Of a stretch of 11,209 nt of DNA, positions 7,185 to 11,209 are shown in pieces; the stretch's first letter is position 1, and the number at the start of each line of letters is the position of its first letter. Below the pieces are notes generated by a model that was not told the DNA's origin, ran no database searches, and saw only the letters and a list, made by a program, of their open reading frames with translations. This stretch comes from Deltaproteobacteria bacterium (GTDB lineage Bacteria > Desulfobacterota > Desulfobulbia > Desulfobulbales > BM004): assembly GCA_019312695.1 (NCBI GenBank), contig JAFDCT010000086.1, positions 1-11,209 of the forward strand. Reading direction: 5' to 3'. A program made the translations under genes and the position numbers.

Positions 7185-7274
7185 GTATTAACCGTCAGCA
7201 ACAGCAGACAAATTGACCTTTTTCTTCAAAACTGGTGGAAATAAAAAGTGTCTCAAGAACAACACAGGGATCTT

Positions 7275-7292
7275 TGTTACCTTGTGGTAACA
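7275..7292. promoter_or_regulatory. Third TTACC-N4-GGTAA palindrome, upstream of the kinase gene
   Basis: TGTTACCTTGTGGTAACA is a perfect inverted repeat with 7-bp arms and a TTGT spacer. Its core TTACC-N4-GGTAA is the same as in the two sites before nrfHA, although the spacer bases differ. The arms rather than the spacer therefore appear to be recognised. It ends six bases before the -35 box of the kinase promoter, centred near -51. Confidence 0.72.
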
Positions 7293-7298
7293 TTTAGG

Positions 7299-7327
7299 TT
7301 GTAACTGGCATCATTAAAAGATATAAT
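7299..7327 (+). promoter_or_regulatory. Sigma70 promoter of the kinase/regulator operon
   Basis: TTGTAA (7299-7304) and a perfect TATAAT (7322-7327) are separated by 17 bases, the optimal spacing. The predicted start is near 7334, about 36 nt before the kinase ATG. Housekeeping-type transcription of the sensor genes fits with their product acting on a separate sigma54 promoter. Confidence 0.75.
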
Positions 7328-7369
7328 TTGAATTATTTTGTTCGCTAACCCGTTTCAGGCCGTTCTGAC

Positions 7370-8956
7370 ATGAATCTTACCATTAAGTTCATTGTTGCCA
7401 TCAGTGCCATTATTCTCCTTTCTTACGGGTTTTTATTATTCCAGACATCAAGCCTGCAGAATGAACTTGTCATGGAGCAGGCCCGCCAGCAGGCCCGCAT
7501 ACTCTATAAACAGATACTGCTGACCCGGCAGTGGGTTTCAGACCACCAGGGTCTTTTTTTCGTTAAAACAGCCGGTGTTGGAGAAAATCCTTATCTCCAG
7601 GGATCCTCAATCAGGGGTGAAAACGGAACGGTCTTTGTCAAGCGCAACCCGGCAATGGTTACACGTGAACTTTCAGAATACGCAGCAAAGTCAGGATTCT
7701 GCTGGTTCAGGATTACCAGTTTAAATCCTGTAAACCCGGAAAACCGGCCCGATGATTTTGAGCGGGATGCCATGATCCGCTTTAAGGATGGCCTGGCAGA
7801 ATTTGAAGCCATAACCAAAACCACTGACGGCAGGGTTCACAGGTATATCGCCCCGGTCCTGGTCCAGGAATCATGCCTGACATGCCATGCCGAGCACGGC
7901 TATTCCGTTGGTGACATCAGGGGCGCCTTAAGCATCAGCGTACCTCTTGCCTGGGCTGACAAGGTTATCAGCAAGAACAACAAGACTATTATCAAGTATT
8001 CCGTATTTTCCATTCTGGCCGTATCTCTGGCGCTGATCTTTCTCTTCAACAAGCTTGTGGCCCGCCGCATCGACCGGTTGTCAAAAGCCATGGAAAACTA
8101 TCCGCACCAAGACTATTCGGTAACTGATGACAAACACCTGTTAGATGACGAGATCGGCAGGCTTATAGCAGGCTACAGCGATCTTTGCAAACGGCTTGAC
8201 AAGGCTCAGCGCGACTTGGATAAGACCATGCAGCAGGCTTTTTACAGTGAGAAAATGGCCTCGCTCGGCCAATTGACTGCGGGCATTGCCCATGAAATAA
8301 ACAATCCCCTGGGGGGGCTGTTGAACTGTGTAAAAAGCATGAACGATGAACCGGAGAACCTGGAGCTGCACAACCGCTATATCCCCCTGCTGGACAAGGG
8401 GCTGAGACGTATTGAGCATATCATGCGCCAGCTTCTGAACTTTGGACGCAAAGCCCCTCTGACCTTTACCAGAGTGAACATTGATGATGTTATCCGGGAA
8501 TGTTTTGAGCTGTTGGAGTACAGACTCAAGAATATTTCGCTGACCCTAGATCTTCATTTGCAGGAAAACTACTGCATGGATATTGAAGCCCTCCGCCAGA
8601 TCATTATCAACACTGCCTTAAATGCAATCCATGCCATGCCTGGGGGCGGAAGCCTGAAAATCAGAACGGAGCGTAAACTCAAACGTGTTATTATTACTGT
8701 CAAAGATACAGGCACAGGTATCGATCCGGCAATCATCAACAAGATTTTTGATCCATTCTTTACCACCAAGGAGGTGGGCGAGGGAACCGGACTGGGACTG
8801 GCAGTCACCTATTCCCTGGTACAGCAGATGAGCGGCACTATCGAAGTGCAGAGCGAACCCGGCAAAGGAACAGCATTCACCATTTCACTGCCGGCCAGCC
8901 ACGAATATGCCAGAACCGCTGAGCAACAGATTTCTGGACCGCACAGGGAGAACTGA
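7370..8956 (+). CDS. Membrane histidine kinase with periplasmic heme-c sensor domain
   Basis: A 528-residue sensor kinase. A first membrane helix (about 5-25) is followed by a periplasmic domain (about 27-205) with the look of the DUF3365/Tll0287-like family (ARxxxKQILLTRQWV, then ITSLNPVNPENRPDDFE). This domain carries one CxxCH heme site, C169-C172-H173. The second helix is at about 208-227. A HAMP-like or coiled linker leads to the dimerisation domain with H308 in HEINNPLGG, the phosphorylated histidine. The ATPase domain has the N box (N414, N418), D446-T-G-T-G and GEGTGLGLA (470-478). Heme c attachment requires export, consistent with this topology. The likely signal is nitrite, NO or redox state, inferred from the heme and the nrfHA neighbours. 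The Shine-Dalgarno (AGG at 7357-7359) is weak. Its partner is the regulator starting one base after its stop. Confidence 0.93.
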   Translation: MNLTIKFIVAISAIILLSYGFLLFQTSSLQNELVMEQARQQARILYKQILLTRQWVSDHQGLFFVKTAGVGENPYLQGSSIRGENGTVFVKRNPAMVTRELSEYAAKSGFCWFRITSLNPVNPENRPDDFERDAMIRFKDGLAEFEAITKTTDGRVHRYIAPVLVQESCLTCHAEHGYSVGDIRGALSISVPLAWADKVISKNNKTIIKYSVFSILAVSLALIFLFNKLVARRIDRLSKAMENYPHQDYSVTDDKHLLDDEIGRLIAGYSDLCKRLDKAQRDLDKTMQQAFYSEKMASLGQLTAGIAHEINNPLGGLLNCVKSMNDEPENLELHNRYIPLLDKGLRRIEHIMRQLLNFGRKAPLTFTRVNIDDVIRECFELLEYRLKNISLTLDLHLQENYCMDIEALRQIIINTALNAIHAMPGGGSLKIRTERKLKRVIITVKDTGTGIDPAIINKIFDPFFTTKEVGEGTGLGLAVTYSLVQQMSGTIEVQSEPGKGTAFTISLPASHEYARTAEQQISGPHREN

Positions 8957-8957
8957 T

Positions 8958-10301
8958 ATGGCGAGAATATTACTTGCTGAAGACGATGAAATCATGCGGA
9001 TCACCATCAAGGATCGGCTTGAAAAAAATAAATGGCATGTTGATGCGGTGCCAAACGGCACGGAAGCGGTTGAACTGTTGAGAAAAGGAAATTACCACCT
9101 GGTGATTTCTGATATCCGCATTCCAGGATTTGACGGCTGGCAGCTCCTCAAGTTTATCCGCCAGTCATCACCATACACTGACATCATCATGATGACGGCT
9201 TACGGCAGCGTTGACGATGCCATAGAGTCCCTGAAGAAAGGCGCTGCAGATTATATCCTGAAACCTTTCAACACGGATGACCTGATCATCCGTGTCAGCC
9301 GTATCCTTGAAATGCAGACAATCAAGGCTCGCTGCACCTCCCTGGAAGAAAACTGCCGCGAGATTCATGCAGATTTAATCGGCGATTCCAAGGAAATTGC
9401 CCGCATACACAGCTTGATCAGCCAGGTCGCCCCTACCGACTCAACGGTGCTGATCCTTGGTGAGTCCGGCACGGGCAAGGAACTCGTAGCGAGCAGCATA
9501 CACCAGCAGAGCAAAAGGGCTAACAAGCCTTTTGTGCGGCTCAATTGCGCCGCTATTCCAGAGGGCTTGATGGAGTCGGAATTATTCGGCCATGAAAAGG
9601 GGGCATTTACCGGGGCTCATGCCAGAAAACTAGGCAAATTCGAGATGGCTGACGGTGGCACTATGCTGCTGGATGAAATTGGCGAATTACCAATGTCTCT
9701 GCAGGCCAAACTTCTGAGGGTTTTGCAGGAAAGCATGTATGAAAGGGTCGGGGGGACCGGCACCATTAGTATTGATGTCCGCATTCTCTGTTCGACATCA
9801 AAAAACCTTGAACAGGCCGTAGAAAACGGCGGTTTCCGCCAGGACCTTTTTTATCGGCTCAATGTTATCCCAATGCGCCTGCCGCCGCTGCGTGAAAGGC
9901 GAGATGACATCCCTGTCCTGACGCGTCACTTCCTGCACGAATTCAGTGTCAAGCGCGGCATTGCCATGGAAATAAGCCAGGAAGCTATGCAGTGCCTGAT
10001 TGATTACAGTTATCCCGGCAATGTCCGGGAACTGAAAAACATAATTGAACGGGCCTCTGTTCTTGCGCCGGAACCGGTTATAAAGCCAACTGATCTGCCG
10101 GCGGACCTTCTAGAAGCAAACGGCAGAAAAGTAACCGAGGATTCCTTTTCTCTAAGCGACGCTGTGGCTAAAGCAGAAAAACAACTGCTGGTAAAGGCGC
10201 TTAGCCATACTAACGGCAAAAGGGCTGAAGCTGCCGAACTGCTTGGCATCAGCAGAAAAAACCTGTGGGAAAAGATGAAGCAGTATGAAATTTCAATGTA
10301 A
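8958..10301 (+). CDS. Sigma54-dependent NtrC-family response regulator
   Basis: A 447-residue transcription activator. The receiver domain (1-~120) has the acidic pocket E8-D9-D10, phosphoacceptor D52, T80 and K102. The AAA+ domain (about 140-375) has Walker A GESGTGKE (168-175), the sigma54-contacting GAFTGA loop (215-220) and Walker B LLDEIGE (237-243). A Fis-type helix-turn-helix occupies about 415-445. Every element needed to open a sigma54 promoter is present. The ATG at 8958 follows AGGGAG and lies one base past the kinase stop. An in-frame ATG at 8907 would add 17 residues before the receiver domain and is less plausible. The obvious target is the sigma54 promoter of nrfHA. NrfR of Desulfovibrio vulgaris, a sigma54-dependent regulator of nrfHA, is the known functional parallel; I have not established orthology. 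Confidence 0.95.
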   Translation: MARILLAEDDEIMRITIKDRLEKNKWHVDAVPNGTEAVELLRKGNYHLVISDIRIPGFDGWQLLKFIRQSSPYTDIIMMTAYGSVDDAIESLKKGAADYILKPFNTDDLIIRVSRILEMQTIKARCTSLEENCREIHADLIGDSKEIARIHSLISQVAPTDSTVLILGESGTGKELVASSIHQQSKRANKPFVRLNCAAIPEGLMESELFGHEKGAFTGAHARKLGKFEMADGGTMLLDEIGELPMSLQAKLLRVLQESMYERVGGTGTISIDVRILCSTSKNLEQAVENGGFRQDLFYRLNVIPMRLPPLRERRDDIPVLTRHFLHEFSVKRGIAMEISQEAMQCLIDYSYPGNVRELKNIIERASVLAPEPVIKPTDLPADLLEANGRKVTEDSFSLSDAVAKAEKQLLVKALSHTNGKRAEAAELLGISRKNLWEKMKQYEISM

Positions 10302-10446
10302 TTGACGCGTGTCAGACCGCTTCAGCCTTAAATTATCCTGTAACATTTCCTTGTTCAGCCCAGACAAAGAAATGCATGGTGCCGGCCTCTGCAGTTTACA
10401 TTCTTAAAATATTCCATAATTGCATGCCGGCTGTTACCAGATTGGG

Positions 10447-10452
10447 TATAAT
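10447..10452 (+). promoter_or_regulatory. Possible -10 box before the small membrane protein
   Basis: A perfect TATAAT lies 65 bp upstream of the ATG at 10518, but no -35 box sits at 16-18 bp. The best candidate, TTGCAT at 10420-10425, is 21 bp away. The rest of the 216-bp gap after the response regulator shows no hairpin terminator, so read-through from the upstream operon is also possible. Confidence 0.3.
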
Positions 10453-10517
10453 AACAGGATGGTACATTTTTTCAGTAAAGCAGAGAAACAATTCCGACAG
10501 CGACCTGGTTCTTTTCT

Positions 10518-10871
10518 ATGCAAGCCTTAGGATTACTTCTTATCATCATTCTTTTGGGTATCATCGCGGCCTGCTTTTTCTACCTGCTGTCCTGCCTGAA
10601 GAAAAACAGGCAGATTACCGCCCTGGCCGGCCTGTTCAGCTTAGCCATGGGATTTTTTCTGCTGGCGCTTGACCTGGTCCTCATAACTTTTACCCAGGGG
10701 ATGCAATATATTCCTGATTATCTGCTGTTTAACAGGCTGGTGTCTGATACCGGCTTTGCCGGAAGATGGGTGCTCACCGTTTATGTTTTTATAAGTGCCG
10801 GTCTTGGGATTACAATTTATCTGCTTGCCAGAAACCTGATTACACAGTTTAATAGCAGAAATATAAGATAA
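10518..10871 (+). CDS. Small three-helix membrane protein, unknown function
   Basis: A 117-residue protein I do not recognise. It has three clear membrane segments: about 3-25 (a long Leu/Ile run ending in FFYLLSC), 34-58 and 82-104. Basic residues follow helix 1 (KKNRQ), an aromatic loop lies between helices 2 and 3, and the polar tail is basic (NSRNIR). No catalytic motif or heme site is visible. The frame is preferred over an overlapping one beginning at 10376 because only this frame gives regular hydrophobic helices. No good Shine-Dalgarno precedes the ATG, so the true start is uncertain. It sits between the regulator gene and a carbonic anhydrase gene with its own promoter, so its link to either is unproven. 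Confidence 0.7.
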   Translation: MQALGLLLIIILLGIIAACFFYLLSCLKKNRQITALAGLFSLAMGFFLLALDLVLITFTQGMQYIPDYLLFNRLVSDTGFAGRWVLTVYVFISAGLGITIYLLARNLITQFNSRNIR

Positions 10872-10954
10872 AACTGTTCATGCTACGGCACTAATCATAT
10901 GAGTATTGGGCAATTCTTTGATTTCATTATGACATTATTTGTGTGAGGCTGGCT

Positions 10955-10983
10955 TTGGCATAACTCCGGGCCCCCAAAATAAT
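10955..10983 (+). promoter_or_regulatory. Sigma70 promoter of the carbonic anhydrase gene
   Basis: TTGGCA (10955-10960) and AATAAT (10978-10983) each match the consensus hexamer at five of six bases and are spaced by exactly 17. Transcription would begin near 10990, only about 17 nt before the ATG. Confidence 0.6.
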
Positions 10984-11006
10984 TTATCCTGAAGTGTACT
11001 GATTCC

Positions 11007-11209
11007 ATGAAGCTCCTGAATAATCTTTTAGACAACAACAAGAAATGGGCTGAGAAAATCAAGGAGGCCGACCCTGATTTCTTTGCCAAGCTTTCCAGGC
11101 AACAGCAACCTGAATATCTCTGGATAGGCTGTTCGGACAGCAGGGTCCCTTCCAACCAGATAGTAGACCTGCTGCCCGGTGAAATCTTTGTACACCGGAA
11201 TATTGCCAA
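11007..11209 (+). CDS. Beta-class carbonic anhydrase (5' part, runs off window)
   Basis: The first 67 codons plus two bases of a zinc enzyme that interconverts CO2 and bicarbonate. Translation from the ATG begins MKLLNNLLDNNKKWAE and reaches IGCSDSRVP, the beta-class signature. C42 is the first zinc ligand and D44-R46 form the catalytic dyad, at the same numbers as in E. coli Can. FVHRNIA follows at the edge. The remaining zinc ligands (His and Cys about 55-60 residues further on) lie outside the window. The window end, not a mutation, truncates it. Upstream is a good sigma70 promoter with a very short leader and only a weak GAAG as Shine-Dalgarno. The enzyme may supply bicarbonate for anaplerotic carboxylation; a link to nitrite reduction is not shown. 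Confidence 0.92.
   Translation, partial: MKLLNNLLDNNKKWAEKIKEADPDFFAKLSRQQQPEYLWIGCSDSRVPSNQIVDLLPGEIFVHRNIA

Noticed and set aside
7306..7321. Possible sigma54 promoter TGGCATCATTAAAAGA before the kinase gene
   Set aside because: The -24 half is good but the required GC at -12 is absent, and the same stretch is the spacer of a better sigma70 promoter.
8907..8957. Earlier in-frame ATG for the response regulator
   Set aside because: It would add 17 residues before the receiver domain and overlap the kinase by 50 bp. The ATG at 8958 has AGGGAG upstream and begins at the usual MxxILLxEDD.
10434..10448. Fourth TTACC-like palindrome (TTACC-AGATTG-GGTA) before the small membrane protein
   Set aside because: The spacer is six rather than four bases and the right arm is incomplete, so dimer geometry would not match the other three sites.
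10895..11209. A 104-codon open frame on the - strand at the right edge
   Set aside because: It is antisense to the carbonic anhydrase start, which shows the clear CSDSR signature on the + strand.

Overview
The window looks like a chromosomal segment of an anaerobic or facultative respiratory bacterium. A delta-proteobacterial lineage (Desulfobacterota or Geobacter/Desulfuromonas-like) is my best guess. Supporting points are a two-gene menaquinol-linked NrfHA nitrite reductase, a c-type-heme histidine kinase paired with an NtrC-type sigma54 activator, a good sigma54 promoter, and an isolated trpBA pair. The taxonomy is inferred from gene style only. No transposase, phage gene, CRISPR array, tRNA or rRNA is visible.

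Left part (1-4543). A strong rho-independent terminator (50-86) closes a gene that lies mostly off the left edge. A small secreted protein of the PF03640 'secreted repeat' family follows on the + strand (238-651). Three genes then lie on the - strand and read leftwards: a roughly 542-residue protein of unknown function with a possible HIT/GalT-like histidine motif (2915-4543), trpB (1574-2803) and trpA (689-1456). The trpB-trpA gap carries a cluster of CTAAAGT-type repeats.

Central control region (4544-4998). This 455-bp gap separates the unknown gene from nrfHA. It holds two identical 20-nt direct repeats exactly 33 bp apart, each containing the palindrome TTACC-N4-GGTAA. Downstream of them lies a consensus-quality sigma54 promoter (4886-4901). 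A third copy of the palindrome architecture (7275-7292) sits just upstream of a good sigma70 promoter for the kinase gene.

Right part (4999-11209, all +). nrfH (tetraheme quinol dehydrogenase) and nrfA (pentaheme nitrite reductase with the special CxxCK heme) form one transcription unit, closed by a perfect 13-bp-stem terminator (7149-7184). A second unit encodes a membrane histidine kinase whose periplasmic sensor domain carries a CxxCH heme site, and a sigma54-dependent response regulator starting one base after the kinase stop codon. A small three-helix membrane protein of unknown function and the first 67 codons of a beta-carbonic anhydrase complete the window.

Working model (inference): the heme-c kinase senses nitrite, NO or redox state in the periplasm and phosphorylates the NtrC-type regulator. 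The regulator binds the tandem TTACC-N4-GGTAA sites and drives nrfHA from the sigma54 promoter. The copy of the site in front of the kinase gene would give autoregulation.
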